Shown: positions 1 through 10,714 of the stretch, piece after piece
How positions within the stretch are numbered: the first letter of the stretch is position 1
How the letters are laid out: every line of letters starts with the position of its first letter
Assembly (NCBI RefSeq): GCF_002127325.2
Contig: NC_035443.2
Coordinates: 120,742,462 to 120,806,461, forward strand
Direction of reading: 5' to 3'
Length of the DNA stretch: 64,000 bases
Source: Helianthus annuus
Taxonomy: Eukaryota > Streptophyta > Magnoliopsida > Asterales > Asteraceae
Made by a program: the position numbers and the translations under genes
Notes under the pieces: generated by a model
The model's input: only the letters and a program-made list of their open reading frames with translations
What the model was told of the DNA's origin: nothing
Databases searched by the model: none

Positions 1-2142
1 GAATTTGTCTATACTATGAAATCAATTTTACCTCCTAATGTTTTTGGTTCTTTTGCAGATTATTTTGAAGATCCAAGAACCGGAACGTGCCCGAGATTCG
101 AAGCAGAGAAAGAAGAAGTCGAGGAGATGATTGATGTGTCGAAGGAAATGACTGAAGAAACTCTAAAGGAGATTGCAGATAAAGCACTGATGAGCAAATT
201 AAAAGAGGTAGATTCAGACATTCAGGAGTCAGTCGATAAAGTGTCAGGTCTAGGAGAGGAATCTGGAGTCTTAGAAGTCAACATGGTCAAGTCGTCTGAG
301 TTGGAGTCAAATTCTGTTGGTAAAATTGTTTGTGAGAATGAGATTATAGTAGAAAAAGTTTCAATCTCTGATACACCGTGTCAACGTTGTTCACAACCAT
401 GCACGGAGTGTCTTGAAAAAGACACCATGTATCAGGAACTGAAACAACATGCAGATCTGATGAAGTTTGACTTAGGGCAATTAAAAGAGGCGTACGACAC
501 ATTGTCTAGGTCAATAAAAATGATCCAAAAAGAAAGTCTTGAAAACGATAAAGCAATCAAGCTGGCACAATCAACTTTATTTGACAAACAAAGAGAAGTA
601 AACTTTCATTTAGACACAATCGCATCTTTAAGAAAAGAGCTTGAGTTGACTAAAATTGAAAATGATAGAATTGATCAGAAATTGATGAGTTATGTGGCGT
701 CATCATATGTGTTAGAGCAAATAGTACCACAACAACCACATGCTTCACCTGCCTTTAACAGTGTTCCACCCCCAATGTGGAATCATTATACACAGAAATA
801 TCCAGATGGGGTGGAAGCTGTATTAAACATCAAACTGAAAACACTTAAGAATGATTTACCTGATAACATTGATATCACGTTTACTGCGTCTGACATTGAC
901 AACGAATCCCAGGTAATCAAAAATGTTATTGATCAGGTGTTGGACGATGATAGTGAGAAATCTGAGATGGCAAAATCAGTGGAGTCCGGTAGTGAGTCTG
1001 AGGAGGACGGAAACTTTTTAGATCGTTATTTGACAAAAACGGATAAAAGTGTGGATGATGATTCAATTATGGTGGCTTACACTATGATTGGATCTGACAA
1101 ACTTTACTCCAACACCGAGTTTCCGCTTCAGAATGTTAAATTTGAGAATGTTCAGAAAGTGTTTAAGCTGATTGAGCTGAGCGTAAATGAGTTAAAGAAA
1201 AATGATTTCTTTTCAAAACTAAATAAATCAGTTGGTTCGTCACGTCCTACTAGTCCAGAAAAGGTAGAGGGGGTGGGTAAAAACCAAAACAAGAAAAATC
1301 AGTTAAAAAATAAAGGTCTTGGTTTTGAGAAGAAAATGACTAAGAAGTTGGTGAAGCCAAAAGATAGAATTGATGATGTATTTGTTTGTGGTCCGAGCAC
1401 TGAGACTGAAAAAGAGTATATTTTTAGTCAAAAGGCCGTGGACGATTTCAATGCAGCGCAAAAGCTGAAAGCAGAAACTGTTGGTAGTACATTTGTCGAG
1501 TATGACAAACGTGTATGCTATCGCTGCAATGAAGTCGGCCACATGGCGAAGCAGTGTAAGAAAGTGATCGAAAAACTGGTTGTGGTAAAAGCGGTTAATA
1601 AACAAGTGGTTGAGAAACCGAAGGTTGAAAAACCTAAGGATAAAAACAAATATGTGCCAAAACAGACCATTCAAAAACCTCGACCAAAATCACCGGTCGT
1701 TGCTAAAGATAAACAAGTGATGGTTTCGCCGATCCGAATTCTCAAACGAGGTGAAAAATTGAAGTCGGAGGATAAGCCAGAATCGATTTTCGAAATTGGC
1801 GAGTCTTCTAAGTCCCCCAAGACTTCGAAATTTTACCCTAAAGCAAAAACTTTTGAAAATCAGTCATGGATTGCGAAATCTAAACCATCTGGTGAGATTA
1901 AAAAGATGGAAAATGTGTTGAAAAATGAGTCACAGTCTGTGAAAGATGATGTTGCTGTATTTGAGTCTGAAATTGATCAGTTTTTGTCGGAATTTCCCAA
2001 ACTTCATAACAATGTGAAACAAGATAAAAAGGAAATTGAGCCAAATGTCACATTTAACTTTCCGAAAACAACTGAGAAATGCAATGTGGTTTTTGGTACA
2101 GTGTCGGAAGTTAAAAAGTCGTGGGCATCATTGTTTAACTGA
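1..2142 (+). CDS. gag: copia gag polyprotein, N-terminus outside window
   Basis: The frame is open from base 1 to the stop at 2140-2142, so the true start is upstream; the first ATG in the window is at 16. Gag proteins form the particle that packages element RNA. A CCHC zinc knuckle (CYRCNEVGHMAKQC) begins at base 1516, about residue 501 from that ATG. Before it there is a charged, probably coiled-coil stretch (about residues 140-220) and a CxxCxxPCxxC cluster near residue 122. After it comes a Lys/Pro-rich basic tail typical of nucleic-acid binding. The long tail fits Sirevirus gag. Protease begins in the +1 frame about 40 bases after the stop. The frame itself is intact, so it may be translatable. 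Confidence 0.8.
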   Translation, partial: EFVYTMKSILPPNVFGSFADYFEDPRTGTCPRFEAEKEEVEEMIDVSKEMTEETLKEIADKALMSKLKEVDSDIQESVDKVSGLGEESGVLEVNMVKSSELESNSVGKIVCENEIIVEKVSISDTPCQRCSQPCTECLEKDTMYQELKQHADLMKFDLGQLKEAYDTLSRSIKMIQKESLENDKAIKLAQSTLFDKQREVNFHLDTIASLRKELELTKIENDRIDQKLMSYVASSYVLEQIVPQQPHASPAFNSVPPPMWNHYTQKYPDGVEAVLNIKLKTLKNDLPDNIDITFTASDIDNESQVIKNVIDQVLDDDSEKSEMAKSVESGSESEEDGNFLDRYLTKTDKSVDDDSIMVAYTMIGSDKLYSNTEFPLQNVKFENVQKVFKLIELSVNELKKNDFFSKLNKSVGSSRPTSPEKVEGVGKNQNKKNQLKNKGLGFEKKMTKKLVKPKDRIDDVFVCGPSTETEKEYIFSQKAVDDFNAAQKLKAETVGSTFVEYDKRVCYRCNEVGHMAKQCKKVIEKLVVVKAVNKQVVEKPKVEKPKDKNKYVPKQTIQKPRPKSPVVAKDKQVMVSPIRILKRGEKLKSEDKPESIFEIGESSKSPKTSKFYPKAKTFENQSWIAKSKPSGEIKKMENVLKNESQSVKDDVAVFESEIDQFLSEFPKLHNNVKQDKKEIEPNVTFNFPKTTEKCNVVFGTVSEVKKSWASLFN

Positions 2143-2179
2143 TGTGTTTGTGAATTGATTGTAGGAGCTGCCCAAGTCT

Positions 2180-3285
2180 GTGCTCTCAAGGTGGATAATG
2201 GACAGCGGAGCGTCGCGACACATGACGGGATCATTAGCACTGCTATATGATGTCAAAGCGATTAATGGAAGTTACGTTGGATTTGCCGGTAACCAAGGAG
2301 GAAGGATTGTTGGTCAGGGAATGCTCACGAACGGCATCATATCGTTTGACAAAGTGAATTATATTGTTGAACTGACGAACAATTTGTTAAGTATTTCGCA
2401 AATCTGCGACAAAGACTTTAGCGTACACTTTACAAAAACAGAATGTTTGGTTTTAAAACCAGGGTTTAAAGTCCCTGATGAGTTGGTTCTGTTGCGCGCC
2501 CCTAGGGTTAATGATCTTTACATTTTAGACATGAGCGCTGCAACACCAACAACTCCTCAAAAACAATGCTTTGTGACAAAATCTAAAGCAACTGAAAAAG
2601 AGTCGGTTATGTGGCACAGAAAGATGGGTCATATACACATTCGTAAAATGAACTTTCTTGTGCACAACGATTTGGTAGAAGGTGTGAATGTTAAAAATTT
2701 TCATTTACCTGACGATTGTGTTGCATGTAAGAAAGGTAAACAGGTAAGGAAGTCTCATCCGCTAAAGATGATCAACATAATCCGGTTACCTCTCGAGAGA
2801 TTGCATATGGATCTCTTTGGGCCAGTCAACGTCAAAAGCATCAGTGGAGACTCTTACTGTTTGGTGGTAACGTATGATTATACAAGATTTTCATGGGTCG
2901 TTTGTTTGGAAAAGAAGGATGAAACGTTCGAGGCTTTAATGGTTTTATTCAAAAAGATGGAAACAGTGTACAAGCTGCCGATCAGAAGAATTCGAAGCGA
3001 TAATGGAACTGAGTTCAAAAACAACAAAATGTACGAGTTCTGCAATGAAAAGGGGATACTTCACGAATTCAGTGCGCCATATACACCACAACAGAATGGC
3101 GTGGCTGAACGAAAGAATATATGTTGGCCGATTCAAAGCTTCCGATTTTCTTCTGGAGTGAAGCAGTGTCAGCAGCTTGCTATACGCTGAATAGAGTTCT
3201 AATAGTGAAGAAATATAAAAAGACTTGTTTTGAGTTGTTGCATCGCTATAAGCCAAATCTTGAGTTCTTAGAACCTTTTGGCTAA
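2180..3285 (+). pseudogene. pol: copia protease, GAG-pre-integrase and partial integrase
   Basis: Protease is marked by WIMDSGAS near 2195, the copia form of the aspartic D-S/T-G site. A GAG-pre-integrase segment follows (WHRKMGHIH near 2610) with zinc-ligand cysteines (CVACKKGK near 2720). The integrase catalytic core shows HMDLFGP (first Asp), RSDNGTEF (second Asp) and TPQQNGVAERKN (Glu region). Near 3115-3121 a small deletion or insertion shifts the frame: the main frame runs into an unrelated tail ending at 3190, while integrase-like coding resumes in another frame from 3121 and stops at 3283-3285. The C-terminal half of integrase is missing. The frame differs by +1 from gag, so expression would need frameshifting, splicing (TTGTAG at about 2159-2164 resembles an acceptor) or is simply lost. 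Confidence 0.85.
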
Positions 3286-4451
3286 ACAGAGACAAGGTGT
3301 ATTTGTTGGATAAATCTTTATACGGTCTCCACCAGGCCCCGAGAGCCTGGTATGAGACGCTATCGACCTACTTGCTGGACAACGGGTTCACAAGAGGCAC
3401 AGTAGATAGCACCTTGTTCACAAAAGAAGTAGCTGGCCACTTGCTGATTGTGCAGATCTATGTCGACGATATTATTTTTGGTTCCACCAACGACGAGCTA
3501 TGCAAAGAGTTTGAAGTTGTGATGAAGAAGAAATTCGAGATGAGTTCTATGGGGGAGATGAAGTTCTTCCTCGGGTTACAAGTTGAACAACTACCCGACG
3601 GAATCTTCATTCATCAATCGAAGTATGTAAAGGACGTGCTGGATAAGTTTGACATGACAGAATGCAGTCCTGCATCAACCCCCCTCGCACAAAATCATGG
3701 TATCTGTCCGGATGAACAAGGTGTGAAGATGGATGAAACATTATACAGATCGATCATCGGCTCGTTGATGTATCTTACAGCTTCCCGGCCCGACATCATG
3801 TATCCGACATGTTTGTGCGCACGATATCAGTCAAACCCAAAGCAATCACACCTGACGATCGTCAAACGCATTCTACGGTATTTGAAGGGTTGCCCAAGCA
3901 TCGGCTTGTGGTACCCTCGCTCGGGTGATTTTACATTATATGGTTTTGCTGATTCAGACTTCGGTAGTTGTAAGCAGAACGCTAAGTCCACCACTGCTGG
4001 GTGCCAGTTCTTCGGAACTCGGCTCGTTACCTGGCAGTGCAAGAAGCAAACTGCAGTCGCGCTCTCAACTTGCGAGGCTGAGTACGTCTCAGCCTCTAGC
4101 TGTTGTTCTCAGATTCTCTGGATTCAACAGCAGATGCGCGATTTCGGTCTGCAATTCTTGGATACACCAATATTTGTGGACAATGAAGCGGCCATCAATG
4201 TTAGGAAAAATCCGGTTCACCACTCAAAAACGAAACACATAGAAATCCGTCATCATTTTATTCGAGATTGTTACGAAAAGAAACTAATACGGATTGAACA
4301 TGTGAGCATCGATGATCAGAAAGCTGATTTTTACACGAAACCGTTTGATAAAAAGAGATTTTATTATCTTTTAAAGTTAAATGGGTTAAAAAATCTGCAA
4401 TCTGGGAGGGTTATCGAGTGTGAAGCCGAATTGGGCGGCGATCTGACTTGA
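3286..4451 (+). pseudogene. pol: copia reverse transcriptase (C-terminal part) and RNase H
   Basis: The sequence enters RT in mid-domain with YLLDKSLYGLHQAPRAWYE and continues through the catalytic YVDD box (near 3461) and the RT thumb. RNase H follows, with DSDFGSCKQNAKSTTAG, STCEAEYVS and the VDNEAAI region (about 3950-4200). The rest is a normal copia pol C-terminus ending at 4451. The listed start at 3297 is GTG, not a real initiation codon. The upstream two-thirds of RT and the end of integrase are absent, so a deletion of roughly 1 kb joined integrase to RT near 3285. The product cannot work alone. Confidence 0.9.
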
Positions 4452-4538
4452 ACCGTATCGAGTTGTCAACTTTTGTTTGTACAGTTGTATTTCTTGCTTT
4501 TCGTTAAAAACAAAAACACAAAAATATGTTTTAGTTTT

Positions 4539-4547
4539 AGGGGGAGA
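4539..4547 (+). other. Internal polypurine tract downstream of pol
   Basis: AGGGGGAGA lies 88 bases after the pol stop and resembles the tract just before the 3' LTR (AAGGGGGAG at 10704). Extra polypurine tracts upstream of the 3' LTR have been reported for Sireviruses, so this may be a second priming site. It is not followed by an LTR. Confidence 0.5.
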
Positions 4548-4560
4548 TATTCGCAGAAAA

Positions 4561-5810
4561 ATACAAAAACATGATAAAATCATAAAAATCCAAAAACATT
4601 AAAAAATGCAAAAAGAGCTGTGTAGTATAGGGGAAATGATAGTACATCAGCTAGACGGGCACAGTATGCTAAAGATATGTAATGTAAAAATGCAATTAAG
4701 CAGTCTCGCTAAAGATGTGCCGGTAGGTTCTTACAGATTTAGTAGATCGATTTGGGATATAAACTAAATTTAACTTGCGTTTTCGTGGGGAACACCTCCA
4801 GGATATATAGGTAACCCCTGAAATCCTGTTTGAAAGGTCCCGTATTTTGAGATACTAGGTCTTTATACTCGGTGATATCTGGGGTATTATCCCGGGACTT
4901 CTGCTGTGTGGAAGTACTGACCTAGTCCCCGGATAATACTTTACGCAAAAAGCTTTGAAACATAAGCTTCACCCTCAGCATGCTGATGAAACAATAAAAT
5001 TGATAGTCGCTGCTGTTGAAATGCAAAAGATCCTCTAAAGGGGACCCACCGAAAAGTCGAACCGTCATCTCTCTGCTGAACGGAAGTTCTGACCTGAGCT
5101 CTCACGGTTTCGCATCTACCCCCAACAGATATCAGCTGTGGTATATTCACCAGTAAGACTGAATACTGGGATCCGGATACGGGAGTATATACTGAGGTGG
5201 GAACACACGTTGACGTTTAAGTCTCTAAAACACTAAATAACATATCCCGAACAGATTGAAAATTCTGTGAGAATTTAAAGTGGATCAATATACCGACAAT
5301 CAACGCGAATTGCTTAAATGTTTAAAATGAAATAAGCTTAACGGTGCTTGTGTTCTGTCGGCAGCTGATATGATCCCTTAACACGCTCGAAAAAATTATT
5401 GTGTGTATATATTTCAGTTTGTACAGCTTTAAACCCAAAAAGATTTTATTTTCTCATTTTATTTTCGACAACTGATACTAGGGATTGAAAGTTCAAAGCC
5501 CGTATGCAGATCATGTCGGTGTCTGATGAGGGTTGGGTTAGCTGTGATTGCAAAACATAGATCTGGTATGATGTTTGACAGATAAAATGTGCAAATGGTT
5601 TAAACGTCAAAAGTTCATTAATTTGAACTGCTTCTAAAACAAAACGACAAAGTACTTCATAAATCTGATCATCCAGGGCCATTAACTTGGACTTGGAAGA
5701 TCAATCAGTTGTTCCAAGGTCATTAACTTGGACTTGGTCAACTGGGTGCCAGCATGTGAAATCGAAAAAAGTTGAAAGTTGTATAAAAAATTAATGTCTT
5801 GAAAAATCAA
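4561..5810 (+). other. Non-coding spacer between copia pol and env-like gene
   Basis: No convincing gene. Short frames on either strand have no domain signature. The start is A-rich (many AAAAAC runs to about 4615). From about 4780 to 5200 there are phrases such as ATTATCCCGGGACTTC and CCCCGGATAATAC that form imperfect inverted repeats. Sirevirus spacers of this size are known. Confidence 0.6.
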
Positions 5811-5814
5811 AGTT

Positions 5815-6065
5815 TGGACCGCTTTTGTGTCATTGGGTCGCTCTTGTGTCAAAGTAACATTGTGGACCGCTCATAAGGTCATGACGAATAAGCGGTTCAG
5901 ACTCTCATATATAAGGAACAGGGTCCGCTTATTCTGTCATTACCCTAAACCGCTTTTACGACATCTTCTTTGGGGCGATTCGAGCGATCTCAACTGATCT
6001 TCGTGTTTTCTTGCTGTTTGAGCTTTGTTTTTGCTTGTTCTTAATAGATTTCCATCATTTAAATC
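5815..6065 (+). promoter_or_regulatory. Promoter-like segment ahead of the env-like gene
   Basis: A TATA-type sequence (CATATATAAGG, 5906-5916) lies 150 bases before the ATG at 6066. Just upstream are inverted copies of the same element-specific motif found before the TATA box of the 3' LTR: ACCGCTCAT (5874) facing ATAAGCGGTTC (about 5888-5898). This suggests that the env-like gene carries a promoter related to the LTR promoter. That is inference from shared motif and layout; no transcript evidence is available. Confidence 0.5.
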
Positions 6066-6760
6066 ATGGGCAAGGTAAGTCATCTTTCAATTTCAGTCCT
6101 AGTGGGTTTTAATCTCGTCTGTTGGTATGTGTGTATGAACGATTCGAGTTTTGTGCTTTTAAATATCATATCTGTCTAAATTGCTAGGTTGAGTGTTATC
6201 GTCTGATGATTTTGATAGATGTACAACATGTTAATTGCTGAGATTTGTATATTAGATGTATGTTGTCGGAACTGAGTGGGTTAAATCTCAGATCTAGAAA
6301 GTTTTAGGAATAGCTGTATGAATCAAAAGATACTCTTAGGTTCGGAATTTTGTGTAGAATATGTTTGTAGCATCAATTTTAGGATTTAGAAATGTTTTAC
6401 ATGATTTAAGTATAGGGTCGCTTTTACAGTTAGGATTGTTCAGAACCGCTCATAGAACATATTTGAACCGCTTTTGTGAACAGATGTACTTTGAACCGCT
6501 CATAGGTTCCATGTTGAATCGTCCATTCATACAATTCTAGGACCGCCCATTGGAACAAGTTCTGGACCGCTTTTATGGCATATTAGGGTTGTGTCGCTTA
6601 TGTGACTAGGGGTGGCTCGCGTTTTGTGTTTTTTTTTTGGACCGCTTTTTAGTCATTCTTGTGGATCGCCTATAGGGTTGTTAAGTCCTTGGATCGCCTT
6701 TGTGGTATTATAATGTTTGGATCACTTTTAAGGTTCTGGGATGGATCGCCTTTTTGGTCA
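5817..6760 (+). repeat. Dispersed array of a GACCGCTTTTGTG-type motif
   Basis: About 20 variants of R-A-C-C-G-C-T-Y-W-T-R-K-G occur at irregular 15-60 base spacing, for example near 5817, 5873, 5948, 6445, 6468, 6494, 6541, 6567, 6640, 6664, 6692, 6720 and 6744. Most lie inside the intron-like leader of the env-like gene (6416-6760); the first group surrounds its TATA-like box. Copies alternate between a -CTTTTGTG and a -CTCATAGG form. The same two forms make the LTR palindromes at 10841-10909. Confidence 0.75.
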
Positions 6761-9700
6761 AAGTGTTCAAAATGTGAAATTTTGTCTAAGTCCCTGTTTG
6801 TTGTTGTTGTGCAGGCATCTACGAATGTGTTATTCGATCCAGTTCACAACAGTTGTGTGGATTTAGATGTGGAGAAATGTCCGCTATTATCTGAATTTAG
6901 CAGTATTTTGACTTATATGGATCGCATTCCAGTGAAGAAAGCTATGACTGAACAAAGGCCGTTGTATCGATCGCATATCAGTAGATTTTGGAATAGTGCA
7001 AAGTATGACGGGGAAAACAAGGTGATTTCAGCAGAAGTGGAAGTGAATGGAAAGATAGAGACTATACTAGTGACCGAAGCGTTGGTTCGAGAAGTTATGA
7101 ATTTCCCTGATGAAGCCAACTACCCAACTAGATTTCCTGAACGAATGGTGAAGGGTTGTATGCTACGTTTGGGATACAGAAGCACGTTGAATACTGGGAA
7201 CTACTTAAAGTCAAAATTTCAGAAATCATTCAAGTTCTTGATTCATTGTATTTTGATTTCCCTGAGTCACACAAAGGGAAGTTATAACCAGATGAGGGAT
7301 TATCAAATGAACATGTTAACTGCATTAGTGTTGAACAAGAAATACAACTTCTCGCACATAATTTTTCATTATATGGTGGAGAATCTAGCGTCAGATGTTA
7401 GAGTCTGGAGATATCCACGCTTTGTTCAAATGATGATTGACCGTGCTTATCCTGGTATTGACAGAAACATTAAGGATGATCTTCTTGTTCAAGCACATAT
7501 GTCTAATATCTCGTTAAAGAACCTTGTCAAGTATCACCCTCATCATCCAGAGCCGGAGTTAGTGATTGAAAACTTCGGATTGCTTAGAGATGCAAACTAT
7601 GTGGATCCTGATCCAGAAAATCATCAGAATTGGAGAAATCAAGAAGAAATGAAAGAAGCATTGTATGCTGTGGAGTTGAAGATAATTCAGGGTTTCAAAC
7701 CAACAAAGAATGAGTGGTATGTGAAGGAGTCTGGACGCAGACGTAGACTTGTAACTCCTGTAGCTGAAGGTGAAGGTTCTTCTTCAAAGCCAAAGAAGAA
7801 ACAAAAGAAGAAGGCTGAAACTGTGTTAGTAGATGAGTCTGAAGAAGAAGTTCCTGAGGTGAACATTGAAAGGGAACAAGAGGCGGCTAGTGTAGCACAT
7901 ATTGAAATTCATACAGATTTGTTTATTGATAATGTTGACATTCCACAGGAGAAAGAGAAAGTGGTAGATGATGTTGAAGGCGACGATGTTGATAAAGACA
8001 CTACTAGTTCTTCTAGTGTGTCTGAGTTTGAAGTAGTTGATGCAAGAGAACGTGAAAGGAGAATGAGAGAGGAGGTAGAAAAGGAGAAGTTACTCAGAAA
8101 GAGAAAGAGAGAAGAGAAAGAAGATGCACCTTATGAACCTTCTCCAGAGCATGTTTCAGCATCACAATCTTCTCCTAAGGGTAAAAAGAAAGCTGGAGGT
8201 CGAAAGAAGGTTACTCCAAAGTTTAAAGTGTCAAAGCGCCCTCAAAAGATCATGCAAACACAATCTACACCTCCACGTCAACAAACACCTCCACATCAAC
8301 CAACACCTCCACAATCTCCAATACATCAATCTCCTCTCAGGCAACCAACACCCCAACAATCCTCAAAACAACCTACTCCTCCATCACATTCAACACCACC
8401 CAGAAAACCTACTCCACAAAGACAACCATCTCCTATGCTTCCACCATCACCACCTCCACATCAAACATATTATTCTTCACAAGATCTTTTTGGCACACCT
8501 CCTCTTGCTCAAGCACAACTTGGTTCTTCAAGTAGAGGCCTTGCGATACCGCATGATAATCTGCTAGATGTTGATTTTGATTTTGCAAACAATTCTCAAG
8601 TTTTAAAGTTGGAAAAGAGAATTGATGAGGTGATAGCAGAAAACAAAAAGTTGGCAGATGAATGCAAAAGGATTGCTGAAAGAGAAAAGTTTCTTGCTGG
8701 TAAGTGTGCAGAGGTTAGAAGGTGAAAACAAAGTGTTGACACTGAAGATTGAAGTTGATCAGACGGAAATTGATGTTTTGAAAGTTCGAGTGTCTGAGTT
8801 AGAAGAGGAGAAGAGTCGTCGAGAAAGTGAAAACGAGTACTATAAGTTGAAGAATAAAGAGCTTATGGCTGCTAAAGCGTTGCATGAACACAAGTTCTAC
8901 ATGCTGAATAGAGTTGTGGAAAGCATGTTAGAAACAACAGTGGATCAGAAGTATGAAGAGTTGAAATTAGAGGATCTTCGTGCTGAACGTAAAGTAGAAG
9001 TAGAAAGGCAAATGAAAGATAAAGGTAAAGCTGTTGAAGGAAGTTCTGTAATGTCTATTGTGCCTTCAATGGTGATAGATAATCCAGTACCTATATCCTC
9101 AGTTCCTGGTATAGTCGAAGAAGAAATTCAATCGCCAAAGTTAATTGGTGGCGAAGAAGAAGAGGATGATGAAGATGATGAGGAGGAAGAGTTTGTTTAT
9201 TCTACAAGCAGTCACAGTTCGAAAGGTGATGATGATGATGACGCTGCAGGAGGTTCAGGTGTTAGAGTAACTGAAGCTTCAAAAGAAAAAGTCGTTGAAG
9301 ATCTGCTAAACGATACAGTTAATGAAGAAAGTGGGGAAGCTGAGAGAAAGGGGGAGTCGAGTAAGAATCAGATTGTAGAACATCATGAACCATTGTTCTT
9401 ATGTCTAGATGTGTATAGGGAGATGTTAAAAGATGTAAATCCCGAGAATCCAATTAATCTTGAAGCTGATCTGGAATCTTTTGATATCAATAAACAGAAA
9501 GATTACAAGTATAACTATGTTGAGGATGCCGATCAGTATGATAGGGTTGAAGTAGAGGATGGTTCGGATAATGAAGATGTTACCGAAGACACTTCAAAAC
9601 TTCCGACGTTAATGGAGTTCTTCGCAGCAGAAAACAGAGAAGAGTTGCGACAAAAGGTGACTGAAGCTGTGAATGATAATGTGTTCGAGTGTTTGAGAAA

Positions 9701-10667
9701 AGAAGTTGAACAGAAAGGCCAGTCAAATGTTGAAAAAGAAGGTCAATCGAGTGTTGAAGAGATTGATCGTTCTAAATGGTTCAAAGACTCTCATGAAAGA
9801 AAGTTCAAAAGGCCGTTGAAATACTTCCAGCGAGATCGAAATGTGTCGCTTGGTGATATTATCAGTTGGGGTTTTCTTTCTCAAGTCAACGCCTATGCAG
9901 TTAGAAGAGAATATGGTGTCCAATACTTTAAACGTTTATATGACATTATGTCATTACCATGGTGGGATGTCGATGAGTTATCTCAGGTGAGAACGTTGGA
10001 GTATCAGGTGAGACAGAATGATAAGGCGATGTGGGGATATATTAAGTACGAGAATCTGAGAGGATATCTGAAATGGAAGCCTCATCGTCCAAGACGTATT
10101 CAAAGAGTAGATCCAGTGACTGGCGTGACAGAAACTATTCTGAATGTAAAGCCTCCAAGAACCATGACAACAATTCCTATGCCAGGAATGGAGCAAGATT
10201 TTTATAAAGGGTTCATTGATTGGGTTTATAGCTGTCTGACAACTGAAGCAATCATAACGTACAGAGCTGGTGGTGAGCTGAGATATATTCGTGTCTATGA
10301 TCCGATGTGGCTGGTAAATTGTTCGGCAAAAGACATTGAATGCTTGTTTATTCACAAGATTCGTTATAAAGTAGAAGATAAAGATCAAGCTCAACAGTTC
10401 CAACGTGTGGTATCACTGTGCTTTCAAAAAGGAATTAATTCCGAAAGCAAGTGGAAGTCGTCGTGGTGGGCATTAGATGAAAAGATGAAGAAGAAAGCAA
10501 AACGTGAACGTGAACGTGAAAATCGTAGGATGGAAGAGAAAAGAGGAAAGTTTTTGAAGAAACAACAGGAAGAAGAGAAGGCAGAGAAGCGAAAGCATGA
10601 AAAGATAAGAATTGCTTTGAGCAGGAAGCCTAAAGGGCGTGAAGAACAGTACAAAGCTGCTATCTAA
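6066..10667 (+). pseudogene. Sirevirus env-like gene, intron-containing leader, one frameshift
   Basis: ATG GGC AAG (6066-6074) is followed directly by GTAAGT, and TTGTTGTTGTGCAG ends at 6814. Removing 6075-6814 joins the three codons in frame to the long open frame beginning GCA TCT ACG at 6815, so a spliced 740-nt leader intron is likely. The protein has an N-terminal globular part of about 300 residues (RPLYRSHISRFW, KFLIHCIL) that I recall from hypothetical proteins of Asteraceae retroelements. A Lys/Glu-rich middle, a Pro/Gln/Thr-rich stretch (about 8260-8480) and a coiled coil (about 8590-8920) follow. A single-base shift near 8716 breaks the frame, which continues to 10667 with acidic runs, a second globular part and a basic coiled-coil tail. 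I see no clear signal peptide or membrane anchor, so env-like refers to position only. Confidence 0.7.
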
Positions 10668-10703
10668 AGACCAACTTTCAAGACAAAGACTGCGGCTTCA
10701 TCC

Positions 10704-10714
10704 AAGGGGGAGTT
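10704..10714 (+). other. Polypurine tract before copia 3' LTR
   Basis: AAGGGGGAGTT sits directly before the LTR start TGTTGG at 10715. It is the expected plus-strand primer site for reverse transcription. Confidence 0.8.

Noticed and set aside
4941..5682. Minus-strand frames of 69-78 codons in the copia spacer
   Set aside because: No domain, no start context and opposite to element transcription.
6659..6814. Apparent N-terminal extension of the env-like frame
   Set aside because: The codon at 6659 is TTG and the stretch lies inside the likely intron, so its translation is not part of the protein.
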